Shown here: positions 9,106 through 18,780 of the stretch, piece after piece
How the letters are laid out: each line of letters begins with the position of its first letter
How positions within the stretch are numbered: position 1 is the stretch's first letter
Origin: UBA961 sp041191145
GTDB lineage: Bacteria; Bacteroidota; Ignavibacteria; Kapaibacteriales; UBA961
Direction: 5' to 3'
DNA length: 64,000 bases
Assembly: GCA_041191145.1 (NCBI GenBank)
Contig: JBEEPK010000004.1
Coordinates: forward strand, 1 to 64,000
The notes under the pieces: generated by a model
What the model was told of the DNA's origin: nothing
The model's database searches: none
What the model saw: the letters and a program-made list of their open reading frames with translations, nothing else
Made by a program: the position numbers and the translations under genes

Positions 9106-10235
9106 CCCAATACTCCGGATGAACCACGAGAATGTGAATATGCAAGCTGGCCACAAGCGGCATCAATATCGAGTCCGCTGGATGAACGTATCATTACCGT
9201 GACATCTTCTTCACGCAATGCTTTGATGAATGCATGAAATGTGGATTCCGGAGCAGGTTTGAGTGATGCAGAAATTCCTTCAGGTGCAGTGAATTCAATT
9301 GTGTGAAAAGGAATGACATTCACTTTCGAAGGAAATCTTCTCGTGATTTTTGCAAGTCTCATCACATCTTCCATGCTATCATTGAAGCCATCAAATAAGA
9401 TATATTCAAATGTGATTGGCTTCCTTGTTTTTTGATAATAATACTCCAAAGCATCGCCGAGTTCTTTGAGTGAGTATTTGTTCGCGATAGGCATGATTGC
9501 TTCTCTTTGACCCTGCGTAGTACCATGTAATGATAATGCCAATTTTATCTGCTTTGCCTCATCAGCCATGCGAATTATGCCGGGTACAATACCTGCTGTT
9601 GAAAGTGTGATATGCTTTGCAGTAATGAGGCCGATTTCTGGATTGGTGAGAATGTCAACTGCTTTCATGACATTGTCATAATTCAACATTGGTTCGCCCA
9701 TTCCCATAAATACAATATTTGTGATATCAGTTCCACAAATTTCTCTGGCTTTCATGTATTGATCTACAATTTCAGCAGGTGCAAGATTGCGCTTCAATTT
9801 TAAAGTTGCGGTGGCACAGAATGCACAACCCAAAGCACAGCCAACTTGCGTTGAAATACAAAGCGTACGGCGCTTTGGTATTCCTTCTTCATTTACCATC
9901 TCACTCGGAATCATCACGGTTTCCACTGCAGTTTCATCAAGCAGTGAGAAGAGCATTTTCTGCGTTCCATCTTGTGAAACATGCACATCCTTCACGGTTA
10001 AAGAATGATGATCTTCTCCGAATTTTTCTTTGAGTGTATTCCTGACATCTTTCGGTAATGTTGAAATGGTATCAAAAGAAAATGATGATTCATGATTCCT
10101 GGCATACAGCGCATGAAAAACCTGTTTCCCTCGATAGGCAGGAAATCCCATGTTTTTCATGATGCCTGTCAAATCTTCGGAAGAAAAATTTCCGATGCAT
10201 GACATGGCGGGATGAGAATCATTGAGTTGTTTCAT
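9102..10235 (-). CDS. rlmN: 23S rRNA (adenine(2503)-C2)-methyltransferase RlmN
   Basis: RlmN is a radical-SAM enzyme that methylates C2 of A2503 in 23S rRNA and A37 in some tRNAs. The iron-sulfur CxxxCxxC motif is visible as CALGCAFC near residue 130. FMGMGEPMLNYDNV, LSTAGIVPGI, LALSLHGT and the late AACGQLAY, which holds the second catalytic cysteine, are family hallmarks. The length of 377 residues is slightly above the usual 345-370, with a short N-terminal extension before MSCIGNFS, so the ATG eleven codons in is an alternative start. It is the first gene of the rlmN-OMP-dxr operon and sits just downstream of the OmpA gene terminator. Confidence 0.95.
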   Translation of the reverse strand: MKQLNDSHPAMSCIGNFSSEDLTGIMKNMGFPAYRGKQVFHALYARNHESSFSFDTISTLPKDVRNTLKEKFGEDHHSLTVKDVHVSQDGTQKMLFSLLDETAVETVMIPSEMVNEEGIPKRRTLCISTQVGCALGCAFCATATLKLKRNLAPAEIVDQYMKAREICGTDITNIVFMGMGEPMLNYDNVMKAVDILTNPEIGLITAKHITLSTAGIVPGIIRMADEAKQIKLALSLHGTTQGQREAIMPIANKYSLKELGDALEYYYQKTRKPITFEYILFDGFNDSMEDVMRLAKITRRFPSKVNVIPFHTIEFTAPEGISASLKPAPESTFHAFIKALREEDVTVMIRSSSGLDIDAACGQLAYSHSRGSSGVLG

Positions 10236-10249
10236 ATTGCTGTTGGTAT

Positions 10250-10287
10250 AGAAACAAAACCGGCGAGAGGGAACTCCTCACGCCGGT
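10250..10287 (-). terminator. Rho-independent terminator after the OmpA family gene
   Basis: On the minus strand ACCGGCG pairs with CGCCGGT (10259-10265 with 10281-10287), extended by GAGGAG/CCCTC pairing inside, and is followed by TTTTGTTTC. Confidence 0.85.
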
Positions 10288-10308
10288 AAAATGCAATTCA
10301 GGAAAATA

Positions 10309-12198
10309 TTAGTTTCTTGGTGTTTCAACGAAAATTTGAACGGTTCTTGAAAGAACTCGACCGGTTGCATTTTCATTTGTGAAAATTTCTACATCTTCTC
10401 CGCGACCAAACACTTCATATCTGTTGTCCGGAGAAATAGATTCAAGAATTGTTCGAACTGCATTTGCTCTATTCAATGCGAGATTGCGATTATAGTCGGG
10501 AGCACCAATGCGATCTGTATATCCATAGATTTTGACAGTGGAATTACCTTTGATGACCGGACCAACCTTCTTCTTGAGAATTTCCGCATTTTCACCGGAG
10601 ATTTCTGATTTATCGAAATCAAACAAAATCAATGAAAATTTTGTTACTGTCATGTCTTTGCTTTGTTCGATGGAAGGCATGACGCTGGACATATAATCGA
10701 TCGGAATGGAACCTGAAACATTCGAAACATTTCCATCTGATTTTGTCATCGACAATGTATAATCAATCGGTACTTGAGCACTGGAAAGATCATTCGGACG
10801 AATAACCCATCGCTGAGGAGTAGGAGTACCCACACCAACCAATTCTCTCAATGAGCGATCTGCTTGTGTGATATTCAGTGTCCATGAATTCACTGAAGTA
10901 CTATCAAGATTCTTTGGTCTGAATTCCAATAATTCAGGTTTTGTCCAACGAGTTTCATCGCCACGAATAGCAATCGGTTCAAGTATGTCAGCATGTGATG
11001 ATCGCAATGTCACTCTTCTATTTTCACTCATCCCGTCTTTTTGATTGACTGCAGTGGGTACATCAGGCAAAGCTCTTGAACTTGTTGCAATACGACTTTC
11101 ATTGATATTGTAATTTTTTGTCAAATAGTCTTTTACATGTTGCGCGCGACGCATAGCCAATCCTTTATTTTTCGACTCGGATTTTCCATCTATGGAACCG
11201 ATGAGACTGAGTGAAGCATCAGGATTATTCAGCATGCGAAGACCTACGATATCCATTGTTCGTTTATTGATTTCAATGGCATCTTGGGGTAGAGTTTCAA
11301 GAGTGAATTCACCACGAGCATCACCACGACTTGAAAATTGTAATGATGGATCCGGTTTGTCACTGTTTTGACCGAAGAAAACAAATGGTATGAATGGATA
11401 CATTTCTGAATATTGAATATCCTCGACTTTCAAACCATTTTCCAATACGCGATAGTCTCCACCATCATTGTAATAACCAACTTCCATGATTGTATTTTCA
11501 GTTGGAGGAGTAGGTTTTGGCTTAGATGCCTTTGTTGGACCAAGCGTGATTGAAACACCGATGCGTAGTTGATCTATCGTCCAAGGAGAGAAGTTGACAT
11601 CGGTGCTGAAATCACCAATGGCCTTGCGATATGTGATTTCAGGAGTTATAGTATAATTCCATGCTTTCATTGGGATTCCGGCTCCGATGATGACCGCAAA
11701 ACGATCTGTGGTTCCGGGGATCGAAGAGTATACTGTTGAGGAATCAACTCCGCCAAAATTCTCGGAATATTCACTTGTCAAACGGCTTCCATATTCAAGT
11801 CCTGCAATGAGATATCCCGGGCTATCTGAAAAAATTCCATTGATTTTCAAGGCCGGGGAAAACTCCAACATGGTGATTGAACTTGTCAAAGTATTTTGAG
11901 TATTATTACCCAAATCTTGAATCAAGTCTGCTCCCATTCCATGAATCCCAAGTCTGCCGGTTAAACGGAACATATCGCTGAGATCATAGTCTGCAAAGCC
12001 ACCAACATGAAATGCCATAGAGGAGGATGAAGCGGTATACTGACCGAATTGGGTTGCAGTGAAATCAGGTGAGTGGAAATTATAGTTCAATCCACCATAG
12101 ATACCAAACTCAAAAGACTTGTTCAGTGATTTGGAATTCTGTGCGGAAATGTTTGCCGCTGCAAACAAAACAAGGAGAGTTAAATAAAGTGATCTCAT
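10309..12198 (-). CDS. Large OmpA family outer-membrane protein
   Basis: A 629-residue protein from the ATG at 12198 (MRSLYLTLLVLFAAANISAQ, a clear signal peptide; the frame is open to 12285). Residues about 20-225 look like an eight-strand porin-type barrel (FGIYGGLNYNFHSP, AVIIGAGIP). A linker with KPKPTPP leads to an OmpA-like segment (TLETLPQDAIEINKRTMDIVG, then RRAQHVKDYL and SENRRVTLR). A canonical C-terminal OmpA domain (FDFDKSEISGENAEIL, KIYGYTDRIGAPDYNRNLALNRANAV) follows, which binds peptidoglycan. Two OmpA-like modules in one chain is unusual. It is monocistronic: a terminator follows it, and the ccoNO terminator lies upstream. The role is probably structural, linking outer membrane and cell wall. 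Confidence 0.88.
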   Translation of the reverse strand: MRSLYLTLLVLFAAANISAQNSKSLNKSFEFGIYGGLNYNFHSPDFTATQFGQYTASSSSMAFHVGGFADYDLSDMFRLTGRLGIHGMGADLIQDLGNNTQNTLTSSITMLEFSPALKINGIFSDSPGYLIAGLEYGSRLTSEYSENFGGVDSSTVYSSIPGTTDRFAVIIGAGIPMKAWNYTITPEITYRKAIGDFSTDVNFSPWTIDQLRIGVSITLGPTKASKPKPTPPTENTIMEVGYYNDGGDYRVLENGLKVEDIQYSEMYPFIPFVFFGQNSDKPDPSLQFSSRGDARGEFTLETLPQDAIEINKRTMDIVGLRMLNNPDASLSLIGSIDGKSESKNKGLAMRRAQHVKDYLTKNYNINESRIATSSRALPDVPTAVNQKDGMSENRRVTLRSSHADILEPIAIRGDETRWTKPELLEFRPKNLDSTSVNSWTLNITQADRSLRELVGVGTPTPQRWVIRPNDLSSAQVPIDYTLSMTKSDGNVSNVSGSIPIDYMSSVMPSIEQSKDMTVTKFSLILFDFDKSEISGENAEILKKKVGPVIKGNSTVKIYGYTDRIGAPDYNRNLALNRANAVRTILESISPDNRYEVFGRGEDVEIFTNENATGRVLSRTVQIFVETPRN

Positions 12199-12334
12199 GA
12201 ATATTCTTTTTCCTAAAATGCGAGAAATGAGGGTTTTAAACGATTGCCCCGCTATTTTTCTTGTACAAAAATGGTGAATTGTCATGAATTCTCTAACGAT
12301 TGTCTTTTCTCAAATCGTTTAATCCATTGTATTT

Positions 12335-12367
12335 GCACAAAAGCCCTTCTGATCTTCTCAAAAGGGC
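12335..12367 (-). terminator. Rho-independent terminator after ccoNO
   Basis: GCCCTTTTGA and TCAGAAGGGC form a ten-position stem (one mismatch) on the minus strand, followed by TTTTGTG. A second small hairpin, AAAGGAG/CTCCTTT at 12388-12406, lies between it and the ccoNO stop but lacks a T run. Confidence 0.8.
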
Positions 12368-12421
12368 CACTGTGTTTTGGGAGGGGAAAAGGAGCATAAC
12401 TCCTTTCTTTCTTTAATCGGA

Positions 12422-14605
12422 TCAATGTGCTCCGACCGCTTTGATGTCTTTGCCAAGACGCTGTAAATACGCAATCAAAGCAATGATCTCTTTGTTTGCA
12501 TCAACAGGCATAGTCTTGTTTTCAGGGAGATCTTTGGCTATTTCTTCCGCTTGAGCCCTCGCTTCTTTTTCAGCTTTTTGCTCCATGCCTTCGGGATATG
12601 GGACGCCAAGTTTTCTCATGGTGATGATTTTGCCTTCCAATTCATGATACTTTGTATTATCCGTAAATAACCATGGATAAGCGGGCATGATTGTACCGGG
12701 AGAGATTGTTTGTGGCTCCATCATATGCATATAATGCCATGCATGAGGGTATTTTCCTCCAACTCTGTGAAGATCAGGACCTGTTCTCTTTGAACCCCAT
12801 AGGAATGGATGATCATACACAAATTCGCCTGCTTTTGAATATTCTCCATAGCGCTCTGTTTCAGATCGAAATGGTCGAATCATTTGGGAATGACAACCAA
12901 CACAACCTTCGCGGATATAAATGTCACGACCCTGTAGCTCAAGCGGTGTATATGGTTGTACGGATGCAATTGTCGGAATATTGGATTGAATGATTGCCGT
13001 GGGAACATATTCGATGATTCCGCCAATCAAAACCACAATGAGTGATAATACTGCAAAACGCAATGGCTTGGCTTCCAATACTCTATGCCAATGCTTATGT
13101 GTCGTGGAAATAGACTCAGCTAAAGGTGCGGCCTTCACATGCTCATCAGCAAGCAATGAACCGGATTTTGCGGTTTTATAGAGATTGTACACTGCAACAC
13201 ATGCACCGATGATATACAGTGTGCCACCGACGGCTCTGATCATGTACATCGGAACCAATTGTGTGACTGTCTCAAGGAAATTCGCATATCGCAATGTGCC
13301 ATCTGGAAGGAATTCTTTCCACATGAGCGATTGCATGATACCGCCGATATACATTGGAATTGCATAAAACAAAATACCGAGTGTCGCCGCCCAGAAATGA
13401 ATATTGGCCAATTTCAATGAATGTAGTTTTGTGCGGTAAATTCTTGGAATGATATAGTACAACATACCATATGCCAAGCCACCATTCCAAGCAAGCGCTC
13501 CAAGATGAACATGTCCGATGATATAGTCTGTATAATGAGCAATTGCATTCACATTTTTCAATGACATCATGGGTCCTTCAAATGTGCTCATGCCATATGC
13601 CGTCACGCCAACTACCATGAATTTCAATACGGGGTCTTCCCGCACTTTGTCCCAAGCTCCTCGTAGAGTCAATAATCCATTTACCATTCCTCCCCAAGAA
13701 GGTGCAATGAGCATGATTGAAAAAACCGTACCTAGAGATTGCGCCCAATCCGGAAGTGCAGTATATAAGAGGTGATGGGGACCGGCCCAGATATAGAGAA
13801 AAATCAATGCCCAGAAATGCACGATGGATAATCGATAAGAAAAGACGGGTCTATTCGCCGCTTTGGGAATGAAATAATACATGATTCCCAAAAAGGGTGT
13901 CGTCAAGAAAAATGCAACTGCATTATGTCCATACCACCACTGCACCAATGCATCTTGCACGCCGGCATAGAATGAATAGCTTTTCAAAAGTGATACCGGC
14001 AATTCAAATGAATTGACGATATGGAGCAGTGCAACAGTGAGGAATGTGGCGATATAAAACCAAATCGCAACGAACATGTGCTTTTCTCTTCTTTTGAAGA
14101 TGGTCCCCATCATATTCCATCCGAATATCACCCAAACTGCGGCAATGGCTATATCAATCGGCCATTCCAATTCTGCATATTCTTTGCTTGTGGTGAATCC
14201 AAGAGGAAGCGTCAAAGCGGCACTGACAATGATCAATTGCCATCCCCAGAAATGTAATGTGCTCAATGTGTCAGAGTACATTCTTGCTTTTGTCAATCTC
14301 TGCAGTGAATAATACACCCCCATGAACATTGCATTGCCCGCAAAAGCAAAGATCACCGCATTTGTATGCAATGGTCTCAAACGGCCATATGATAATTCAG
14401 GAATGAATCCGAGAAAATCCGGCCACACCAATTTCAATGCAACGATGAGCCCAACAAGAAAACCGACTAATGACCAAGTTGCGGTGGCCCATGCGAAATT
14501 CTTGACAATGGCATTGTCATAAGCAAATGATTCGAGGGTGCCATTCCCCGATGATTCTTGAGAAGTACCTTCCGGGAACGATGAGTGTTCACTGTCGTTG
14601 CTCAT
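12422..14605 (-). CDS. ccoNO: cbb3-type cytochrome c oxidase, fused CcoN-CcoO
   Basis: A 727-residue fusion of the catalytic subunit I (CcoN, first ~480 residues, about twelve helices) and the monohaem cytochrome subunit II (CcoO). Haem and CuB ligand regions are visible: RPLHTNAV, WWYGHNAV, AGPHHLLY and YIIGHVHLGAL. The CcoO part has a membrane anchor near 520-540 and a haem c motif CVGCH near 570, then TGPDLHRVGG and the MPAYPWL methionine-ligand region. ATG 14611 directly abuts an AAGGAG sequence, so the ATG at 14605 (MSNDSEHS), six bases further, is the better start. CcoN-CcoO fusions are typical of Bacteroidota. CcoP and CcoQ are not adjacent; assembly genes lie at 44-47 kb. It reduces O2 at low concentration and pumps protons. 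Confidence 0.96.
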   Translation of the reverse strand: MSNDSEHSSFPEGTSQESSGNGTLESFAYDNAIVKNFAWATATWSLVGFLVGLIVALKLVWPDFLGFIPELSYGRLRPLHTNAVIFAFAGNAMFMGVYYSLQRLTKARMYSDTLSTLHFWGWQLIIVSAALTLPLGFTTSKEYAELEWPIDIAIAAVWVIFGWNMMGTIFKRREKHMFVAIWFYIATFLTVALLHIVNSFELPVSLLKSYSFYAGVQDALVQWWYGHNAVAFFLTTPFLGIMYYFIPKAANRPVFSYRLSIVHFWALIFLYIWAGPHHLLYTALPDWAQSLGTVFSIMLIAPSWGGMVNGLLTLRGAWDKVREDPVLKFMVVGVTAYGMSTFEGPMMSLKNVNAIAHYTDYIIGHVHLGALAWNGGLAYGMLYYIIPRIYRTKLHSLKLANIHFWAATLGILFYAIPMYIGGIMQSLMWKEFLPDGTLRYANFLETVTQLVPMYMIRAVGGTLYIIGACVAVYNLYKTAKSGSLLADEHVKAAPLAESISTTHKHWHRVLEAKPLRFAVLSLIVVLIGGIIEYVPTAIIQSNIPTIASVQPYTPLELQGRDIYIREGCVGCHSQMIRPFRSETERYGEYSKAGEFVYDHPFLWGSKRTGPDLHRVGGKYPHAWHYMHMMEPQTISPGTIMPAYPWLFTDNTKYHELEGKIITMRKLGVPYPEGMEQKAEKEARAQAEEIAKDLPENKTMPVDANKEIIALIAYLQRLGKDIKAVGAH

Positions 14606-14717
14606 TCCCATCTCCTTGACATAATTGATAGACTAGTTGATCTGTTTGAATACAGTCACTTTTCGAATATGTCAAAATTGAGGTCTTGCGATTCCGGAAA
14701 CAATGATATTTGTCATA

Positions 14718-15278
14718 TTAAGTGGATTGATTCCACTTAGGTGAGAGTGTGAGAATATGGGAGTGTATAGGACATTTCGAATGATGAGCCCCAGGCAAAT
14801 AACTTGTGCTCATCAAGAATTCATTCACAATTTCCCCGCCTGTGAATTTGAAGGTGTTTTTGAAGAGCTTTGTCCATTCTTCTCGATTAAAAGATATATG
14901 CATATCCAGCCAATTTATGAAGGATCCATATTCTTTTTGCAATTGTAGTATTTGACCTGCATTATGAATCACAGCTTTGATCTTTGCCCTATTGCGAATG
15001 ATGGATGCATCTCCAAGTAAACGCTCGATATCAAGTTCTCCATACTTTGCAACAGTTGCAATGTCGAATCCTTCGAATGCTTCTCTGAAATGATATCGTT
15101 TTTTGAGAATGGTCAGCCAAGAAAGTCCTGCTTGATTGATTTCCAGACATAATCGCTCGAACAATGCATTGTCGGAATCCAATGGATAACCATATTCAGC
15201 ATCATGATATGCAATATGCAATGGTGAACATTGTTCTTGTAAGGTATAATCACAATAGGATGGGGTGCTTGCATTCAT
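14718..15278 (-). CDS. tag: DNA-3-methyladenine glycosylase I
   Basis: Tag excises 3-methyladenine from alkylated DNA, the first step of base excision repair. IAYHDAEYGYPLDSDNALFERL, the EINQAGLSWLTILKKR signature with its catalytic-pocket glutamate, and the C-terminal zinc-site residues HSKCPIHSH mark the family. The frame is open to 15341, but that start lies inside the neighbouring tRNA; the ATG at 15278 (MNASTPSYCDY, 186 residues) fits the family length. A TAAGTGG/CCACTTA hairpin overlaps the stop at 14719-14739 but has no T run. The gene follows the CAU tRNA in the same direction. Confidence 0.93.
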   Translation of the reverse strand: MNASTPSYCDYTLQEQCSPLHIAYHDAEYGYPLDSDNALFERLCLEINQAGLSWLTILKKRYHFREAFEGFDIATVAKYGELDIERLLGDASIIRNRAKIKAVIHNAGQILQLQKEYGSFINWLDMHISFNREEWTKLFKNTFKFTGGEIVNEFLMSTSYLPGAHHSKCPIHSHILTLSPKWNQST

Positions 15279-15314
15279 ATATTGTTTACCCCAAGATGAA
15301 TGCGAAGAAGTGAG

Positions 15315-15445
<131 letters not shown>

Positions 15446-15452
<7 letters not shown>

Positions 15453-16258
15453 AATAATCCAATCATGAAGCCAAGTTGAAATGCCAAGCCTGATGCTTCA
15501 ATTCCTGAAGAAACATTATTGACAATAGTCTTGCCATTTTCCTTCCAATCTCCCATGAAACTCAATGCATATCCTGCATGAGCACGAACAGTAACGATTC
15601 TTGGCTTGTCGCTTCCAAGCAATGCAGGAGCAAATTCAACGCTGAGCCCGGGATTGACCATGAAATAATTATTTCTCAAGGAATGATTGAATACATTCAC
15701 ATCGGTCGGACTACCACCAATTGTACTATTGGATGTTTCAATGCCTTTCGCATATTGAGTTGTGGTAACTTCCATTGTACCCCAACCTCCGGAAATTCCC
15801 GGAATGAGATATAATGATTTTGCCAAAGAAAATGCATAATCAAAGCCAAATCCTGTATATGCATTGGACAAAGAAGCAGAACGCAAATATTGTTGTTGAT
15901 TGACCGTAAATTCTTTCTCAGCAGTACTGATGTCTCCGCCGAGATTGGAAATGGAAATACGAACATTTGGAAGTATGCCGATTGTGGCAACGCCAATTGC
16001 ACCGGTCATAGTGAGAGGTGTGGACAATTCACCAAGTCCTGCAGTGGAAAGTTGAGCATTCACATCTTTCAACTCAGGTGTGAAGAGGGAAACTACAAAA
16101 CCGCCACCAACACCGAAATAAGGTACTTTCTCTTCTTGAATGACAGTTTCTTCGAATGTCAATTCATCCAATCTATCATCCTGTGCTTTGAGTGAAGCGA
16201 TGCTTGTAAACAGCAGTGCAAGCACAATCATAGAATTCTTGAATATATTCATGGTCAT
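15446..16258 (-). CDS. Predicted secreted outer-membrane barrel protein, function unknown
   Basis: A 270-residue protein of unknown function with an N-terminal signal peptide (MNIFKNSMIVLALLFTSIASLKA/QDD; the ATG at 16252 is as good as that at 16258). The mature part is rich in glycine and alternating hydrophobic residues (YFGVGGGFVVSLF, YTGFGFDYAFSLAKSL, LSVEFAPALLG) and ends with FQLGFMIGLFN, like a barrel closing strand. The layout resembles the nested protein at 3.2-4.0 kb and other small barrel proteins of the phylum. A CAAAAATA element (minus-strand TATTTTTG) at 16300-16307 fits a promoter. The stop lies inside the 48-bp repeat and the tRNA follows 58 bases later. Confidence 0.75.
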
Positions 16259-16299
16259 TGGAAAGTATGGTAAAATCGCATTCCGTTCAATAGAGCTTG

Positions 16300-16307
16300 C
16301 AAAAATA
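16300..16307 (-). promoter_or_regulatory. Bacteroidota-type -7 element (TATTTTTG) for the 15446-16258 gene
   Basis: The minus strand reads TATTTTTG, matching TAnnTTTG, 42 bases upstream of the start. No good -33 TTG was found at the usual spacing. Confidence 0.45.
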
Positions 16308-16339
16308 GGGAATTCTTGGAAAGAATTCGAATAAGCTTG

Positions 16340-17122
16340 TCATTGTCCTGAAAATTGTGCGGATCTCTTTTCCAAAAATGCCGAAGTGCCCTCTTTGAAA
16401 TCATTTGTTCCACAAATTTCTCCAAAAATGATCGCCTCGCTTTCCATTCCTTCTTGTGTGCCCAAGTCTTCCGCCGCTCTTATTGCTTTCAAACTTGCTG
16501 AAATCGCCAATGGCGCTTTGGATGCTATCAATTCGGCAATCTTCAGGCATTCATCAATGAGTGTCTCAGATGCAAAAACCTTATTGACAAGACCGATTCT
16601 CAAAGCTTCCTCAGAATCTATGATGGCTCCGCTTAAGATCAATTCCATGGATTGTGCTCTTCCAACCAATTTTGTGAGTCTTTGTGTTCCACCATAACCG
16701 GGAATGATGCCGAGATTTACTTCTGGTTGACCAAATTTTGCCTGCGGAGCGGCAAATCTCATATGACATGCCAAAGCTAACTCGCAACCGCCACCCAATG
16801 CGAATCCATTGACTGCGGCAATGACAGGCTTGTTCAAATATTCTAATTCAGTGAAGATTTCTTGGCCAAAACGGGCAAAATCAGCACCTGTTTCAGCATT
16901 CTGCTCATGCAATTGTGCGATGTCTGCACCAGCCGCAAAAGCTTTTGGTCCTGCACCGGTAATAATAATTGCTCGACAAAATTCAGAATTTGCACAAAAT
17001 TGGAGCGCTTTTTGCAGTTCAGTCAATAAGGTTGCGTTTAAGGCGTTTAACTTGTCCGGTCTATTCAAAGTAATAAGGCAAACATGGCCTTTTTCTTCAA
17101 GAATGATGGTTTCATAGTTCAT
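16340..17122 (-). CDS. Enoyl-CoA hydratase/crotonase family protein
   Basis: A 260-residue crotonase-fold enzyme, most likely hydrating trans-2-enoyl-CoA in fatty-acid or amino-acid breakdown. The oxyanion-hole segment AFAAGADIAQL and AAVNGFALGGGCELALACHMRFA are present. Both catalytic glutamates are found (Glu114 in GGGCEL and Glu134 in GQPEVNLG), which supports true hydratase activity rather than another crotonase reaction. No other beta-oxidation gene is nearby. It is divergent from the 17202 gene with a 79-base spacer. Exact substrate unknown. Confidence 0.92.
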   Translation of the reverse strand: MNYETIILEEKGHVCLITLNRPDKLNALNATLLTELQKALQFCANSEFCRAIIITGAGPKAFAAGADIAQLHEQNAETGADFARFGQEIFTELEYLNKPVIAAVNGFALGGGCELALACHMRFAAPQAKFGQPEVNLGIIPGYGGTQRLTKLVGRAQSMELILSGAIIDSEEALRIGLVNKVFASETLIDECLKIAELIASKAPLAISASLKAIRAAEDLGTQEGMESEAIIFGEICGTNDFKEGTSAFLEKRSAQFSGQ

Positions 17123-17201
17123 GATAATGATCCGGGACTGATGGAAGTTTACTGTTAAAGGCGCAATTTACCATTTTCCGCCTTGCATTGATATTCGATA
17201 A

Positions 17202-18725
17202 TTGAGAGAAAATATGCGAAAACACTTCAAATATGTATGGCTCATTTGGTTATTGGCAATCTCCATGCTGATTCCCGTTACAGATACTTCTGCGGCATCC
17301 AGAAAAAAAGGAAAATCTTCTTCCTCTCGTTCCATAAAGAAAAAGTCAGGGAAAAGCTCCAAGAAGTCTTCTTCAAAAAAATCAAAGAAAGGAAAAAAAT
17401 CAAAGAAAGGAAAAGGCAGGAAATCGTCCGGTTCAAGTCATAATCAACTTGTTTCAATCAATGGAAGGCAAAATTTCATTGAGGACACGATGATTGCTCC
17501 AGGACTTCGCTATATGCATTTCCTTTATGGTCCTTTGAATCACCCCGTATATGCCGTTGAAATGGATGCGAATGATCCTACGCTGAAAGTTGGAGTTATC
17601 AAAGGGAATAATAAAAATGATGGACTCGAAAGAATCGGTGATATGTTCAATAGAATAGACACAACCGTAAGAGATAGTTTGCTTTCAGCAGTAAATGCAA
17701 ATTTCTGGCGTGCCTATCGCAATACTGCAATTGGTCCATTGGTTTTGAATGGCGAAGTGATTCAAATGGGGAATGAGAAGAATTGGACAAGTGCATTCTT
17801 CGATGCCAAGAATAAAATGTATATCGGCAAATATGATTTGCAGGGCGTAATTAGAACAGAGAAAGGTGAAACATATCGCATTGCTTTCACCAATGAAAGA
17901 CCTAGCATGGATGGAATTGCCTTGTATAATCTCTATGGTGGAAACTCGATCCCTCATGTGCCAAATATGCAAGTGGATAAAGCGGCAGAGGATTTCTTGG
18001 AGAATAGACCTCAGTCTGCAGAAGATTCAACGGAAGAAGAACTAGACATGGAACAGTTGAAAGCAGAATTGGCTGAAATGAAGAGACAATCCAATATTGA
18101 ATATCCACTGATCAAAGTGCAAGTTCGCTTTCTGCGCTCACCATCGGTGAATAAGGAAGTTCCTTGTTTAGTAAATGCTGTGGATACTGGCACTGTGGCA
18201 ATGCCGCTTCGAGGTGCCATCATTTCTTTGGGAAGAGATTTTCCCGCCGGAAAATTACCAGTGGCCGGCGATACTCTATTCATCAAGTATTATACAAGTG
18301 AGAGTGATACGATGCCTTTTGTTCAAGCGGTTTGTGGCACTCCGAGATTGATGGAAGCCGGAGAATTACGTACGCAAGGAGTGAGTGAAGGTGCGAGAAA
18401 TAGCAGATTCATCGGACATAATCTTCCGAGAACCGCAGTAGGAACAAATACGCGAAAGACAAAGAATTGGCTTGTACTTGTTGATCCATCAGGCAAGGGA
18501 AGAGGAGCAACATTGGATCAAATGGGTGCAATTATGAAGAAACTCGGAGCTCATGATGCTCTTAATCTCGATGGCGGAGGTTCCTCTATGATGATGGTTT
18601 GCGGTGAGAATGTATGTACCAATTCACGAGTGCCGACAGGTAGAAGGATATCATGTGCTTTGGCGGTGTTCAGAAAACAGAAGGTTTTGCGAGAACGATT
18701 GCAAGAACAAAATCCGATAGAATAA
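17202..18725 (+). CDS. Phosphodiester glycosidase family (NAGPA/DUF2233) secreted protein with lysine-rich tract
   Basis: A 507-residue exported protein. After a signal peptide (WLIWLLAISMLIPVTDTSAA) comes a very basic low-complexity stretch of lysine, serine and glycine at about 33-80. The folded part follows, with YAVEMDANDP, SAVNANFWR, NGEVIQMG, RTAVGTNTRK and the LNLDGGGSSMMM motif of the phosphodiester glycosidase family (related to the uncovering enzyme that removes GlcNAc from phosphodiesters). Bacterial members are thought to act on cell-wall glycans or teichoic-like polymers. The ATG at 17214 is an alternative start. The gene converges on the NlpC/P60 gene with a shared terminator. 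Confidence 0.85.
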   Translation: MRENMRKHFKYVWLIWLLAISMLIPVTDTSAASRKKGKSSSSRSIKKKSGKSSKKSSSKKSKKGKKSKKGKGRKSSGSSHNQLVSINGRQNFIEDTMIAPGLRYMHFLYGPLNHPVYAVEMDANDPTLKVGVIKGNNKNDGLERIGDMFNRIDTTVRDSLLSAVNANFWRAYRNTAIGPLVLNGEVIQMGNEKNWTSAFFDAKNKMYIGKYDLQGVIRTEKGETYRIAFTNERPSMDGIALYNLYGGNSIPHVPNMQVDKAAEDFLENRPQSAEDSTEEELDMEQLKAELAEMKRQSNIEYPLIKVQVRFLRSPSVNKEVPCLVNAVDTGTVAMPLRGAIISLGRDFPAGKLPVAGDTLFIKYYTSESDTMPFVQAVCGTPRLMEAGELRTQGVSEGARNSRFIGHNLPRTAVGTNTRKTKNWLVLVDPSGKGRGATLDQMGAIMKKLGAHDALNLDGGGSSMMMVCGENVCTNSRVPTGRRISCALAVFRKQKVLRERLQEQNPIE

Positions 18726-18726
18726 A

Positions 18727-18770
18727 AAAAGCGGGATGATCCAATGTGATCATCCCGCTTTCTATTTTTT
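18727..18770. terminator. Bidirectional terminator between two convergent envelope genes
   Basis: GCGGGATGATC (18731-18741) pairs with GATCATCCCGC (18748-18758) around a six-base loop. A runs precede and T runs follow on both strands, so it serves the genes on either side. Confidence 0.93.
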
Positions 18771-18780
18771 TTAAGTTCTA

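Noticed and set aside
14612..14717. FNR-type site upstream of ccoNO
   Set aside because: TTGAT occurs but no TTGAT-N4-ATCAA symmetry; oxygen regulation may exist but is not shown by this sequence.
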